The position numbers and the translations under genes are program-made. From positions 1 to 33,032 of the forward strand of contig JAJXVG010000014.1 in the NCBI GenBank assembly GCA_021782315.1: 33,032 nucleotides of DNA, read 5' to 3'. The notes under the pieces are model-generated. The model saw only the letters and a list, made by a program, of their open reading frames with translations, did no database searches and was not told the DNA's origin. The DNA is from Pseudomonadota bacterium (GTDB lineage Bacteria > Pseudomonadota > Gammaproteobacteria > Burkholderiales > Rhodocyclaceae). Each line of letters begins with the position of its first letter. Positions within the stretch are counted from its first letter, which is position 1. Below, one piece after another: positions 1 through 8,227 of the stretch.

Positions 1-345
1 GGTGAAGGCGAGGTACCACTCCTTGACGATGTCCCAGGTCGCCGACTCGGTCCATACCGGGTCGGCAAAACGGGCGTCATCGACATGGGGCTGGATGACG
101 TCGGGCGACGGGATGCCCATGGCCCGGCGCAGGACATGCATCTGCAGGGCGACGAGATCACCCGACAAGGCATTGCAGGCCCGCGTCAACTCCTGCGGAT
201 GCATCATCCAGGCCATCTGGGCATTGAGCATCGAGGTAGTGACACCGTAGGGGTCCAGCGCGCCGCTGACGGCCTTGCCGAGCGCCTCGATCTGGCTCAG
301 GTGGCTGATATCGACACTGTGGTGGTGGGCTGATCCATTGGCCAT
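1..345 (-). CDS. phaC: Class I poly(3-hydroxyalkanoate) synthase PhaC, N-terminal part (cut by window edge)
   Basis: The reverse strand reads from ATG at 345 to the left edge without a stop, giving 115 residues. The segment near residues 92-115 (FADPVWTES, then WDIVKEWYLAFT) matches the conserved start of the PHB polymerase N-terminal domain, in which a F-x-D-x-x-W motif precedes a helix. Class I PhaC polymerises (R)-3-hydroxyacyl-CoA into cytoplasmic storage granules. The catalytic Cys-Asp-His lie outside the window, so activity cannot be judged. An AAAGGGA stretch lies just upstream of the ATG and could serve as ribosome binding site. The metallo-hydrolase gene lies 43 bp upstream on the same strand, so the two may be cotranscribed. 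The family call is fairly secure, but class I rather than another class is inferred from the N-terminal character alone. Confidence 0.8.
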   Translation of the reverse strand, partial: MANGSAHHHSVDISHLSQIEALGKAVSGALDPYGVTTSMLNAQMAWMMHPQELTRACNALSGDLVALQMHVLRRAMGIPSPDVIQPHVDDARFADPVWTESATWDIVKEWYLAFT

Positions 346-388
346 TCGATTTCCCTTTGACTGAATTTTCAAAAAACGAGGCGTGACA

Positions 389-1801
389 TCAAAGCGTCAC
401 CGACTCGCCTGGCACCGGCAAATTCACATTGGCCCAGCCCAGGTGAGTTTCGATGGCCTGCTTGAAATCGGCCGAAGCCCCTGCCTCGCCATGAACCACG
501 AAAGTATGCGCCGGCGCCTGGCGAAAGCCGCCCAGCCACTTGAGCAAGGCGGCCTGATCGGCGTGGGCGGAAAGCCCGCCGACCGTATAGATGCGGGCCC
601 GGACCGGCACTGGCTGGCCGAAAATATGGACCAGCCGCGCCCCGTCGACCAGGCGTCGGCCGAGGGTTCCCGCCGCCTGGAAACCGGCGATCAGAATACT
701 GCATTCGCTGCGCGGCAGGTTTTCGCGCAGGTGATACTTGATCCGTCCCGCCTCGCACATGCCGCTGGCCGACAGGATCACCGCCCCGTGGCGAATGTCG
801 TTGAGGGCGATGGAACGCTCCACATCGGCGACCAGTTCGAGACTCATCTGCTTCGGATGCGCCTGCAGCCACACGATCAACTCGCGCGTTTCGGAATCGA
901 GCAGATCCTGGTTGGCCAGCGTGATGCGGGTGGCCGAGTTGGCCATCGGCGAATCGACGTACACCTTGAGCGGCGACAGACGCTTGCGACGAACCAGGTC
1001 GGCCAGTATGTAGATGATTTCCTGAGTCCGGCCGACGGCGAAGGCGGGGATAATCAGATTGCCTCCGGCCGCCCTGGTTCGCTCGAAGGCGGCGACGATT
1101 TCATCTTCCGTTTCCGGCAGCGAGCGATGCAGGCGATTGCCGTAGGTCGACTCGACCAGCAGCACATCGGCCTCGGCCGGCGGCGGCGAGGGGTCGCGCA
1201 GAACCAGCCGGTCGTACATGCCGAGATCACCGGAAAAAACCAGGTGCCGCGCCCGACCTTCGTCCGCGACGATGACTTCCAGCGAGGCGGAACCGAGAAT
1301 GTGCCCGGCATCGCGATACACCACGCTGACGTTTCCAGCCAGCTTTTCCGCCTGGCCGTAGACCACCGGCCGCAGCAGCTTCAGCGACGCCATGGCCTGC
1401 GCCACGGTATACAGCGGCGGCTGCACGCCGCGCTCGTCCTTGCCGCGCCGATGCCGGTGGCGCAACTGCCATTCGGCTTCCTTTTCCTGGATATGCGCGC
1501 TATCCGGCAACAGGACTTCAAGCAGGTCGATGGTCGCCTGGGTGGCATAGACCGGACCGCGATAGCCGAGCATGGCAAGCCTCGGCAACAGGCCGGAATG
1601 ATCGATGTGGGCATGGGTCAGCAGGACGAAATCAATGGCCCGGACATCGAAACCGAAATGCAGCGCAGCCAGGTTTTTCCGGCGGGCATCCGAACCGCCC
1701 TGGAACATGCCGCAATCGACCAGAAAACGGACCTTCCCCGCTTCGACCAGCGTGCAAGAACCGGTCACCTCGCCAGCCGCACCAAGAAACCCGAGACGCA
1801 T
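389..1801 (-). CDS. Beta-CASP metallo-beta-lactamase-fold RNA hydrolase
   Basis: This 470-residue protein has the MBL signature HAHIDH (H63, H65, D67, H68), followed by SGDLG, ESTYGNR, the beta-CASP segment FAVGRTQEIIYIL and a C-terminal SASGMCEAGR / GFQAAGTLGRRL block with a final His-containing motif (SAHADQ). This order is typical of bacterial homologues of CPSF-73 such as Thermus TTHA0252, which are zinc-dependent ribonucleases. Its substrate here is unknown. An in-frame TTG lies at 1855, but the ATG at 1801 has GGGAGGA a few bases upstream and begins exactly at the first beta strand (MRLGFLGAAGEVTGSC), so I chose it. The gene is divergent from the usp gene and lies upstream of phaC on the same strand. 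Confidence 0.9.
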   Translation of the reverse strand: MRLGFLGAAGEVTGSCTLVEAGKVRFLVDCGMFQGGSDARRKNLAALHFGFDVRAIDFVLLTHAHIDHSGLLPRLAMLGYRGPVYATQATIDLLEVLLPDSAHIQEKEAEWQLRHRHRRGKDERGVQPPLYTVAQAMASLKLLRPVVYGQAEKLAGNVSVVYRDAGHILGSASLEVIVADEGRARHLVFSGDLGMYDRLVLRDPSPPPAEADVLLVESTYGNRLHRSLPETEDEIVAAFERTRAAGGNLIIPAFAVGRTQEIIYILADLVRRKRLSPLKVYVDSPMANSATRITLANQDLLDSETRELIVWLQAHPKQMSLELVADVERSIALNDIRHGAVILSASGMCEAGRIKYHLRENLPRSECSILIAGFQAAGTLGRRLVDGARLVHIFGQPVPVRARIYTVGGLSAHADQAALLKWLGGFRQAPAHTFVVHGEAGASADFKQAIETHLGWANVNLPVPGESVTL

Positions 1802-1935
1802 GTTTTCATTCCTCCCGACTTGGCGTAGCATGAACCTCAACACGGCGTAATGCAACGCCAGAGGTCAATCCGGCAACATGCCAAGGACGGCAGAGTCACC
1901 GGATTTCCCAAAAAGGCCATCTCAGGAGCTTAGGC

Positions 1936-2379
1936 ATGTTCAAGCATATTTTCGTCCCGACAGACGGTTCGGAACTCTCCCGCGCCACGGCGCAACGTGC
2001 CGTTTCCTTCGCCAGGGAAGCGGGCGCCCGGATCACGGTATTCTTTGCCAAACCGGAATACCCCATCGCCTATTTCGGCGAAGGCGCACTGATCGATCCG
2101 ACCACCCCGGAAAAATTCGCCGAACTGGCCGATCAGCAAGCCAAGGAATACCTGGCCGAAGTCGAGAAGATGTGCGCCGACGCCGGCGTCCAGTGCAGCA
2201 CGACGACGGCCGTCAGCGACATTCCCTACGAGGCGATCATCGAGGCAGCCGAAAAATCAGGCTGCGACCTGATTTTCATGGCCTCGCATGGCCGTCGCGG
2301 CATCAGCGGCTTCCTGCTGGGCAGCGAAACCAACAAGGTGCTGACCCACTCCAAGGTGCCGGTACTGGTCTATCGCTAA
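1936..2379 (+). CDS. Universal stress protein, UspA family, ATP-binding type
   Basis: This 147-residue single-domain protein starts MFKHIFVPTDGSELS, the usual first strand and Asp of the Usp fold. It ends with the nucleotide-binding motif G-x2-G-x9-G-S/T, seen as SHGRRGISGFLLGSET, then VPVLVYR. That motif marks the ATP-binding Usp subgroup, small cytoplasmic dimers induced in stress or growth arrest. AGGAG precedes the ATG by about 8 bases. The gene is divergent from the metallo-hydrolase across about 135 bp and convergent with the next gene, whose stop lies 13 bp away. No operon partner is visible. Length is normal for a single-domain Usp. Confidence 0.93.
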   Translation: MFKHIFVPTDGSELSRATAQRAVSFAREAGARITVFFAKPEYPIAYFGEGALIDPTTPEKFAELADQQAKEYLAEVEKMCADAGVQCSTTTAVSDIPYEAIIEAAEKSGCDLIFMASHGRRGISGFLLGSETNKVLTHSKVPVLVYR

Positions 2380-2392
2380 ACCGCCGCAGCGT

Positions 2393-3106
2393 TCAACGAA
2401 CGGTGCAGTGGCCCTGCCCCGGCCGGATGCGGCAAAGCACTTCGCCGCTGAGGCTGTCGACAAAGTCGATCTCTTCCAGCTTGCCGACCAGATAGCGCTT
2501 TTTCAGCGTGAAATCGGTCGGCTTGTCGAAAGTGGCCTTCCAGAAAGTCGTGCTCTCGCTGATCACCGGCTCGCTCAGCCGTGCCCTCGCCCGCAGGCCC
2601 AGGTGCCCGGCGGCGGCGGTCGGCAGATCGGCTGAAAAACCGGCATCGTCGTCGGCGTTGCGGGGATAGAAATCGTAGAGATTCTCGAAGGCCAGGAAAT
2701 AGTCGTAGCGCCAGGTCACCTTCATTTGCTGCGGCGTGCCGATCTTGTCCTCGCCGGTGTACTCCCCGCGTTCCGAAAGCACCGACTGGAGCGGCAGGAA
2801 CTTGTAGCGATAGTAATCGTCCACGGTCGGGTCGGCCAGCGGCCGCCAGCTCCAGCCCTCGGCAATCTGGTTGAAAGCCATGCGATACAGCGCGTTGGCC
2901 CGCTCCCCGCTCGCCTCGACGGCGAGGCCTCCGCTATCGACGAGATCGACCTCGACCTCGACGACCTGCCCGACCCTGGCATTGACGCCATCGGCCGGCA
3001 AACCGGCAATGGCGGCGAATTGCTGCTCCGCCGACTCGACGGCATGGGCGGCACCAAAAAAGACGGCGACCGAAGCCGCCGCGAGGAGATGTCTGAGGAA
3101 AAACAT
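2393..3106 (-). CDS. Exported protein of unknown function
   Basis: I do not recognise a family. The 237-residue product begins with a clear signal peptide: MFFLRHLLAAASVAVFF, then GAAHA as a likely signal peptidase I site. The mature part is mixed alpha/beta and rich in aromatic and charged residues (for example WRYDYFLAFENLYDFYPRN), and it ends with a short segment holding two cysteines (CRIRPGQGHC), which might form a disulphide in the periplasm. The frame stays open upstream to 3232, but the added 42 residues look non-coding and would bury the signal peptide, so the ATG at 3106, preceded by ACAGG, is preferred. The gene stands alone, convergent with usp and divergent from the XRE regulator. 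Confidence 0.65.
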   Translation of the reverse strand: MFFLRHLLAAASVAVFFGAAHAVESAEQQFAAIAGLPADGVNARVGQVVEVEVDLVDSGGLAVEASGERANALYRMAFNQIAEGWSWRPLADPTVDDYYRYKFLPLQSVLSERGEYTGEDKIGTPQQMKVTWRYDYFLAFENLYDFYPRNADDDAGFSADLPTAAAGHLGLRARARLSEPVISESTTFWKATFDKPTDFTLKKRYLVGKLEEIDFVDSLSGEVLCRIRPGQGHCTVR

Positions 3107-3388
3107 GTCGACCTGTAACGCTCCATGCTGCAACAAGTCGTCCTGATTTTCCGCATCGGCGCGGCAAATGCCCATGATCCAAATCAACAAATTCTGACAA
3201 TAATCAATTTGGGCAAAACCGCAGCCTGGCAAAAACAGGGAAATTGCTGTGCTTTTCGCCCGCTCAACCGGTCTTTTCCGATAAGGCTCAGCAGTCCTTC
3301 AAGCCTCCGGCTCCTGGTTTGACGAAGCTGCCAGCACGCGGGATACTGCCCGGACGCACCGTCTTGCATCCCTCTCGAAAACACCTCA

Positions 3389-3964
3389 ATGACGACACCC
3401 GATTCCCCGTCGCTGCTACCAGGAAAGCGCCTGAAGCAGTTGCGCCAGACTGGCGAAATGACCCTTCAGCAACTGGCCGAACGCTCGGGCGTCAGCAAAT
3501 CGATGATTTCGAAAATAGAGCGCGGGGAGGCCGTACCGACCACGACCGTGCTCAGCCGGCTGGCAGAGGCACTGGATATCGGCATATCCACCCTGATCGG
3601 AGCGCCCGCGCCGGGAGAGGCGCTGCTTATCCGCCAGGCCGACCAGGCCGTGTTTCGTGACCCGAAATCCGGCTTCGAACGCCGCTCCCTGTCGCCGCTC
3701 TTCCCCAGCCGCGGCGTCGATCTCGTCCTCAATACCCTCCCCCCCCGTCAATCGACGGGAACATTCCAGGCGCATCCGAACGGCGTCGAAGAACACCTTG
3801 CCGTAACCGAAGGCAGCCTTCATCTGCGCCTGGGTGAAACGACGCACATCCTGGCGGCCGGCGACGCCATGTACTTCCACGCCAACATCGAGCACGAATT
3901 CACCAATCCGGGCGATACAAGCTGCCGTTATTTCATTGCCATCGACGGCACGCGGCTGAGATAA
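3389..3964 (+). CDS. XRE-family regulator with C-terminal cupin domain
   Basis: This 191-residue protein has an N-terminal helix-turn-helix of the Cro/CI type (about residues 11-66: LKQLRQTGEMTLQQLAERSG then VSKSMISKIERGE) and a C-terminal cupin-2 beta barrel (about 115-190), with the strand patterns around EEHLAVTEGSLHLRLGE and GDAMYFHANIEHEF. Regulators of this build (PuuR-, SutR-like) bind a small effector in the cupin and usually repress nearby metabolic genes. The panE-like gene starts 70 bp downstream on the same strand behind its own promoter with an internal palindrome, which is a plausible target. No strong ribosome binding site is visible before the ATG at 3389. The effector is unknown. 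Confidence 0.88.
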   Translation: MTTPDSPSLLPGKRLKQLRQTGEMTLQQLAERSGVSKSMISKIERGEAVPTTTVLSRLAEALDIGISTLIGAPAPGEALLIRQADQAVFRDPKSGFERRSLSPLFPSRGVDLVLNTLPPRQSTGTFQAHPNGVEEHLAVTEGSLHLRLGETTHILAAGDAMYFHANIEHEFTNPGDTSCRYFIAIDGTRLR

Positions 3965-3981
3965 GCCGTCGCTACCGTTTC

Positions 3982-4009
3982 TTGTCGCCGGGAATATTTC
4001 CCATATAAT
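3982..4009 (+). promoter_or_regulatory. Sigma70-type promoter with overlapping palindromic operator
   Basis: A perfect -10 hexamer TATAAT (4004-4009) lies 16 bp after TTGTCG (3982-3987). The spacer contains the perfect inverted repeat GGGAATATTTCCC (3990-4002). Transcription would begin near 4016, shortly before the GGAGG ribosome binding site of the panE-like gene at 4035. A palindrome between -35 and -10 is a classic repressor position. The adjacent XRE-cupin protein is the natural but untested candidate to bind it. Confidence 0.7.
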
Positions 4010-4034
4010 GGAATTTTTCCAAAAAGGAGGCAAC

Positions 4035-4952
4035 GTGAAAATACTTGTTCTCGGCGCTGGCGCGGTAGGCGGCTATTTTGGCGGACGCCTGACGGAAGCG
4101 GGGGCCAGTGTCGAATTTCTGGTGCGCGACCAGCGCGCCGCGGAACTGCGGCAGCGCGGCCTGGAAATTATCAGTCCCCTGGGAAATTTTTGCGGGTCCG
4201 TCACCACCGTTTCGTCTGCCACACTCGCCCCCGGTTACGACCTGATCATTCTTGCCTGCAAGGCCCATGGCCTGAGCGCGGCAACCGACGCCATAGGCCC
4301 GGCCGTTGCGGGGCATACGATCATTCTGCCACTGCTGAACGGCCTGTCGCATCTCGACACGCTCGATGCCGCATTCGGCATCGAGCGTGTCGCGGGCGGT
4401 ACCTGCCACCTCTCGGCAAGCCTCGGGGCGGCCGGCCAAATCATCCACCTGAACCGCCTGCAGCAGATCACCTTTGGCCACCGTCACGGCGCCCAGAGCG
4501 CAGCGCTCGGCAAACTGCGGGACATCTTCGGCCGGACGACGGTCGAGGCCCGATACAGCGAGCAGGCACTCCAGGCGATGTGGGAAAAATTCGTCTTCAT
4601 TACGACGCTGGCGGCACTCACCTGCCTGATGCGCGCCAGCATGGGCACGCTTCTGCGCACCACCCACGGCCGGATGCTGACCCTGGAAATGCTGGAAACT
4701 TGTCGGGCCACTGCCGAGCGGGCAGGCTTTTCGCCCGACCCGTCGCACCTGGACGCCATGACCGCTTCCATGCTGGCCGACGACTCCCCGCTCAAGGCAT
4801 CCATGCTGCGCGATATCGAACAGGGTCACGCAACGGAAGCCGAACACATTCTTGGCCACATGTGTCGACTGGCTATCCACCACGGCATCGACTGCCCCCT
4901 GTTGCAAGCCGCGCTGAGCCACCTCCAGGCCTACGAGGCGCAACGCCAATGA
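4035..4952 (+). CDS. 2-dehydropantoate 2-reductase family protein (ApbA/PanE-like)
   Basis: The 305-residue product starts with an NADP-binding Rossmann loop, KILVLGAGAVGGYFGGRL, followed by the PanE-like core (LPLLNGLSHLDTL) and the helical C-terminal domain with the conserved Lys region (MWEKFVFITTLAALTCLMR). Ketopantoate reductase makes pantoate for coenzyme A synthesis, but many paralogues reduce other 2-keto acids, so the substrate is open. The frame also offers an ATG at 4008. The GTG at 4035 is chosen because AAAAAGGAGG lies 4 bases upstream and the protein then starts directly with the first strand; the 4008 ATG lies inside the -10 box. The gene follows the XRE-cupin regulator and is probably controlled by the palindrome in its promoter. 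Confidence 0.88.
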   Translation: MKILVLGAGAVGGYFGGRLTEAGASVEFLVRDQRAAELRQRGLEIISPLGNFCGSVTTVSSATLAPGYDLIILACKAHGLSAATDAIGPAVAGHTIILPLLNGLSHLDTLDAAFGIERVAGGTCHLSASLGAAGQIIHLNRLQQITFGHRHGAQSAALGKLRDIFGRTTVEARYSEQALQAMWEKFVFITTLAALTCLMRASMGTLLRTTHGRMLTLEMLETCRATAERAGFSPDPSHLDAMTASMLADDSPLKASMLRDIEQGHATEAEHILGHMCRLAIHHGIDCPLLQAALSHLQAYEAQRQ

Positions 4953-4956
4953 AGGA

Positions 4957-4973
4957 CCGGGGAAGTTCCCGGG
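4957..4973. terminator. Possible weak hairpin after the panE-like gene
   Basis: CCGGGGAAGTTCCCGGG can pair as CCGGGAA against TTCCCGG with one bulged G. It begins a few bases past the stop codon. No T-run follows, so it is at best a weak or factor-dependent terminator. Confidence 0.25.
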
Positions 4974-5116
4974 CTTCGCGGTATCGGCGAGACCCGCCGC
5001 TCGCCGGGGCCTTCCCCGAATCGATCGCTTCCCCATCGTTCACTCGGAAACAGCCCGGGCACGGCAGACCGCCCGACCACTACGCGCTACCGGGGCCGGC
5101 CAACCCAGCCGATTTC

Positions 5117-5147
5117 TTGCCGACGGCGAACGGCGCTGTGCTAATCT
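5117..5147 (+). promoter_or_regulatory. Possible extended -10 promoter for the ATP-grasp/SerC-like operon
   Basis: TGCTAATCT (TAATCT at 5142-5147) has the TGn extension of extended -10 promoters, with TTGCCG at 5117-5122 as a poor -35 at 19 bp. It lies about 55 bp before the ATG at 5203. The rest of the 4953-5202 gap shows no gene. The call is based on motif likeness only. Confidence 0.35.
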
Positions 5148-5202
5148 GCTCCGGTTTTTGCTCATATTCCGCCTGCCCCAAAGCATTTCGAAGCGATACG
5201 AC

Positions 5203-6411
5203 ATGACTCACCCGGCCGCAACATCCTACCTGGGCCTCGCCCCCTTCCTGCGCCTGAACATAGCTGGCGGCGATCTCCGGCCAATCGCCCAGACGCTGAT
5301 CGAAACAGCGGAACAGGATGTGAAAAACGCCAATCTGTGGCTCAACCTGTCGACCGCCCTGTTCTGTATCGGCCAGCGGGAGACCGGCCTGTCGATCCAG
5401 GCCCAGGCCCTGGCCATGCAACGCTCCTACGCCATCGCCGCCGCCCGCCAGCCGGCCCGTTTCCGCCTGCTGGTCCTGGCGGTAGCCGGCGACATCGCGG
5501 AAAACACGCCGATCGACTGTCTACTCGAAGGCGGTGATATCGACCTGCTCTACTACTACACAACCGCCGACGCGCCGCTACCGGCAAACACGCCCGAGCA
5601 CGACGCCGTGCTCGTCGCCATCTCCTACAGCGAAACCAATCAGGCAACGCTGCAGGCACTCGTTCCCTTGCTGCGAAAATGGTCCAGGCCTGTCGTCAAC
5701 GCCCCGCAGCATCTCGCCAACACCGCTCGCGACACGGCCAGCGCGCTGTTGCAGGGTGTGCCCGGATTGCTCATGCCACCGACCCGGCGGATCGACCGCG
5801 ATGGCCTGCAGGCCATCGCGAATGGCGAAGCGCGGATAGAAGACCTATTCGCCGACTGCCGCTTTCCGATCATCCTGCGTCCGCTCGACTCCCAGGCCGG
5901 GCGCGACCTGGCCAGAATCGACGACGCCGGGGGAATCGTCGATTACCTGGCGACGGTCGGCGCGCCGCTTTTCTTCCTGTCGCGCTTCATCGACTACAGC
6001 GGCGCCGACGGCCTCTTCCGCAAGTACCGCATCGCCCTGATCGGCGGCCGCCCCTTCGCCTGCCACATGGGTATTTCATCGCACTGGATGATCCATTACC
6101 TGAACGCCGGCATGTACGAAAGCGCCGAGAAGCGCGCCGAGGAGGCGACATTCATGAACTGTTTCGACGCATTCGCCGAGCGTCACCGAACGGTCTTGGC
6201 GACCATCCACCAACGCTCCGGACTGGATTACATGTGTATCGACTGCGCCGAAACACCGCGCGGCGAATTGCTCATTTTCGAGATGGACCATGTCATGGTG
6301 GTACACGCCATGGACCCCGAGAAGCTGTTTCCCTATAAACAGGTCCATATGCGCAAGGTCAGACAGGCCTTCGAAGACTTCCTGACCGACCTGACCGGCG
6401 GAGCACGCTGA
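5203..6411 (+). CDS. Protein with TPR-like N-terminus and ATP-grasp-like C-terminus, function unknown
   Basis: This is a 402-residue protein. Residues about 10-85 look like helical TPR-type repeats (ANLWLNLSTALFCIGQRETG then LSIQAQALAMQ). From about 205 the sequence resembles an ATP-grasp ligase: FPIILRPLDSQAGRDLARID, FRKYRIALIGGRPFACHM, then the acidic metal-site region GLDYMCIDCAETPRGELLIF ending EMDHVMVVHAMD. In ATP-grasp enzymes such acidic residues bind Mg-ATP and the enzyme joins a carboxylate to an amine or thiol through an acyl phosphate. The substrate cannot be read from the sequence. Its stop directly abuts the ATG of the SerC-like aminotransferase, so the two are surely one operon. 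The ATG at 5203 is preferred over a start at 5158, which adds residues unlike the rest. Confidence 0.7.
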   Translation: MTHPAATSYLGLAPFLRLNIAGGDLRPIAQTLIETAEQDVKNANLWLNLSTALFCIGQRETGLSIQAQALAMQRSYAIAAARQPARFRLLVLAVAGDIAENTPIDCLLEGGDIDLLYYYTTADAPLPANTPEHDAVLVAISYSETNQATLQALVPLLRKWSRPVVNAPQHLANTARDTASALLQGVPGLLMPPTRRIDRDGLQAIANGEARIEDLFADCRFPIILRPLDSQAGRDLARIDDAGGIVDYLATVGAPLFFLSRFIDYSGADGLFRKYRIALIGGRPFACHMGISSHWMIHYLNAGMYESAEKRAEEATFMNCFDAFAERHRTVLATIHQRSGLDYMCIDCAETPRGELLIFEMDHVMVVHAMDPEKLFPYKQVHMRKVRQAFEDFLTDLTGGAR

Positions 6412-7524
6412 ATGAAGCTGCCGGACTCGAACCTGCTGAACGGCCTGAATTTCTCCGGCGGGCCGGGAGCGCTGCCGGAAAGCGTGTTGCGACAGGTGCA
6501 GGAATCCATCCTCGCCGTCCCCGGGGTCGGCCTGTCGATACTCGGCATCAGCCATCGCTCGGACTGGTTTGCCGCCGTCGTCGCCGAACTTGAGTCCAAC
6601 ATCCGGCAATTGCTCGGCCTGTCCGCCGACTATCACGTTCTCTTCCTGCAGGGCGGCGCGACCCAACAGTTCTCCATGCTGCCGATGACCCTGCTGGCCG
6701 GCCGGACGCAGCCGGCGGAATACCTGCATACGGGCTACTGGAGCGGCAAGGCGCTGCCGGAAGCACGGCGTGAAGGGCCGGTGCGCGTGCTCTGGAGCGG
6801 TGAGACCGAGGGCTTCCGGCGCCTGCCGAGCGACGGCGAACTGGATTTCCGCGCCGACGCACCCTACCTCCACTACGTTTCGAACGAAACGGTCGAGGGC
6901 CTCCAGTTTCACCGGACACTCGGGCGCGACGACGTGCCGCGCATCTGCGACATGTCTTCCGACTTTCTCTCGGCCCCCGGCGAATTCGACCGCTACGCGA
7001 TGATTTACGCCCATGCCCAGAAGAATCTCGGCCCGGCCGGCGTCACCGTCGTCGTGCTCAAGGACGAACTGCTCAGGGAGGCGCCGGACAACCTGCCCGG
7101 CTTTCTCGATTACCGCACCCAGATCGCGGCCCATTCGATCTACAACACCCCGCCGGTCTTTTCCATCTACGTCGTCCTCCTCGTCAGCCGCTGGCTGCGC
7201 GACGAAATCGGCGGACTGGCCGCCATGGATGCGATCAATACCCGAAAGGCCGCGACCATTTACCGGGCAATCGACGCCAGCCGGGGCTTCTATGCCGGAC
7301 GCGCTGCCCAGGCCGACCGCTCCCGGATGAATGTCGCGTTCAATCTGCCGAGTCCGGCGCTGGAAGCGGAATTCATCGCCGCCGCCCAGGCCGCCGGTTT
7401 TTCCGGACTGGCCGGGCACCGCAGCATCGGCGGCATTCGTGCCTCGCTATACAACGGACTCAAACTGACGGCCGCCGAAAAACTGGCCGACTTTATGGCC
7501 GACTTCCAATCGGGCAGGTCCTGA
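6412..7524 (+). CDS. SerC-like class V aminotransferase, divergent from housekeeping phosphoserine aminotransferase
   Basis: This 370-residue PLP enzyme has SerC landmarks: NFSGGPGALPESVL near the N-terminus, SHR (H48-R49), LQGGATQQFSMLPMTLL, and the PLP lysine K204 in AHAQKNLGPAGV. Family SerC converts 3-phosphohydroxypyruvate and glutamate to phosphoserine. Several usual SerC details differ (ISHRSDWF where SerC has MSHRGKEF-like text; HAQKN instead of SAQKN), so it may act on another 2-oxo or aldehyde substrate. It starts on the base after the stop of the ATP-grasp-like gene, with CGGAG just upstream inside that gene. This tight pairing argues for a shared pathway rather than general serine synthesis. 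A genuine serC role cannot be excluded without the rest of the genome. Confidence 0.82.
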   Translation: MKLPDSNLLNGLNFSGGPGALPESVLRQVQESILAVPGVGLSILGISHRSDWFAAVVAELESNIRQLLGLSADYHVLFLQGGATQQFSMLPMTLLAGRTQPAEYLHTGYWSGKALPEARREGPVRVLWSGETEGFRRLPSDGELDFRADAPYLHYVSNETVEGLQFHRTLGRDDVPRICDMSSDFLSAPGEFDRYAMIYAHAQKNLGPAGVTVVVLKDELLREAPDNLPGFLDYRTQIAAHSIYNTPPVFSIYVVLLVSRWLRDEIGGLAAMDAINTRKAATIYRAIDASRGFYAGRAAQADRSRMNVAFNLPSPALEAEFIAAAQAAGFSGLAGHRSIGGIRASLYNGLKLTAAEKLADFMADFQSGRS

Positions 7525-7541
7525 ATCGGACTACGCCTACA

Positions 7542-8126
7542 CTAACCTTCCCTCGCGTTGTAAATCACCCCCAAGCCGTCCGCGTAGAAACGCAAGACCT
7601 CCGCCGCCTGCCGCCGGCCAACGGAAGTGATCGTCTCGATGCCCCGCCCGACCAGCGAGGCAACCCAATCGTCGGGTTTGTCCCCCTCGTCGAAACCGAT
7701 CGCCCGGGCGTCCTCGTCGCAAGCCGCGGTCACCAGGCGCCGGACGCCCGACCAGGGAATGGCACCAAGGCACATGGCGCAAGGTTCGGTGCTGGCAAAC
7801 AGGTCGTGGCTCGGCATCGCCCTGCCGCCCAGGTCGTAGCCGCCCAGTTTTCTCTGGGCGAGCGCAATCGCCACGATTTCCGCATGCAGAATGGACAGAC
7901 CCTGGCCGGTCACCAGGTTGACGCCGAGCGCCACGAGGTTTCCGGAGTCGGATTCGAATATGGCGGCGGCAAAGGGGCCGCCGCTCTTCTCGACGACATT
8001 CATGCGCGCCGCGGCGATGACGAACTCCATCCGTTTCGTCAGGTCCGCAGTGCTCGCATAGCCTTGAGCGAAAGCGCCGAGCCAGTCGGGCAGGATGATT
8101 TCCAAACGATGCGCTTGCTTGAACAT
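7542..8126 (-). CDS. Nucleoside/guanine deaminase-type zinc hydrolase (CDA fold)
   Basis: The 194-residue protein carries the deaminase zinc site H81-A-E83 (LHAEIVAIA) and P-C116-A-M-C119. E83 is the proton shuttle; H81, C116 and C119 bind zinc. The layout resembles guanine deaminase and tRNA adenosine deaminase-like enzymes. The roughly 30-residue helical N-terminal extension (LEIILPDWLGAFAQGYAS) and the segment AACDEDARAIGFDEGDKPDD are typical of the guanine/nucleoside deaminase branch. The base or nucleoside deaminated is not known. It is convergent with the SerC-like gene (stops 17 bp apart) and divergent from the DUF302 gene. The ATG at 8126 is chosen; a longer frame to 8214 is not homologous. 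Confidence 0.85.
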   Translation of the reverse strand: MFKQAHRLEIILPDWLGAFAQGYASTADLTKRMEFVIAAARMNVVEKSGGPFAAAIFESDSGNLVALGVNLVTGQGLSILHAEIVAIALAQRKLGGYDLGGRAMPSHDLFASTEPCAMCLGAIPWSGVRRLVTAACDEDARAIGFDEGDKPDDWVASLVGRGIETITSVGRRQAAEVLRFYADGLGVIYNAREG

Positions 8127-8199
8127 GGGTATTCTTATCCGTGACGCCGGTTTGCCACTGCACAGGCCGAAGCTCCCGCCCCCAATGATGGCCGCAATC

Positions 8200-8226
8200 C
8201 CGGCCGAGCGTCAATCGATCGGCCGG
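8200..8226. repeat. 8-bp inverted repeat between divergent genes
   Basis: CCGGCCGA (8200-8207) and TCGGCCGG (8219-8226) form a perfect inverted repeat with an 11-bp spacer. It ends one base before the -35 element of the DUF302 promoter, which would suit an operator acting on the divergent pair. No binding protein can be named. Confidence 0.4.
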
Positions 8227-8227
8227 A

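Noticed and set aside
383-1828. A 481-codon plus-strand frame opposite the metallo-hydrolase
   Set aside because: The minus strand carries the complete MBL and beta-CASP motifs; the plus frame has none.
6076-7419. A 447-codon minus-strand frame opposite the SerC-like gene
   Set aside because: Shadow frame; the SerC-like PLP motifs are on the plus strand.
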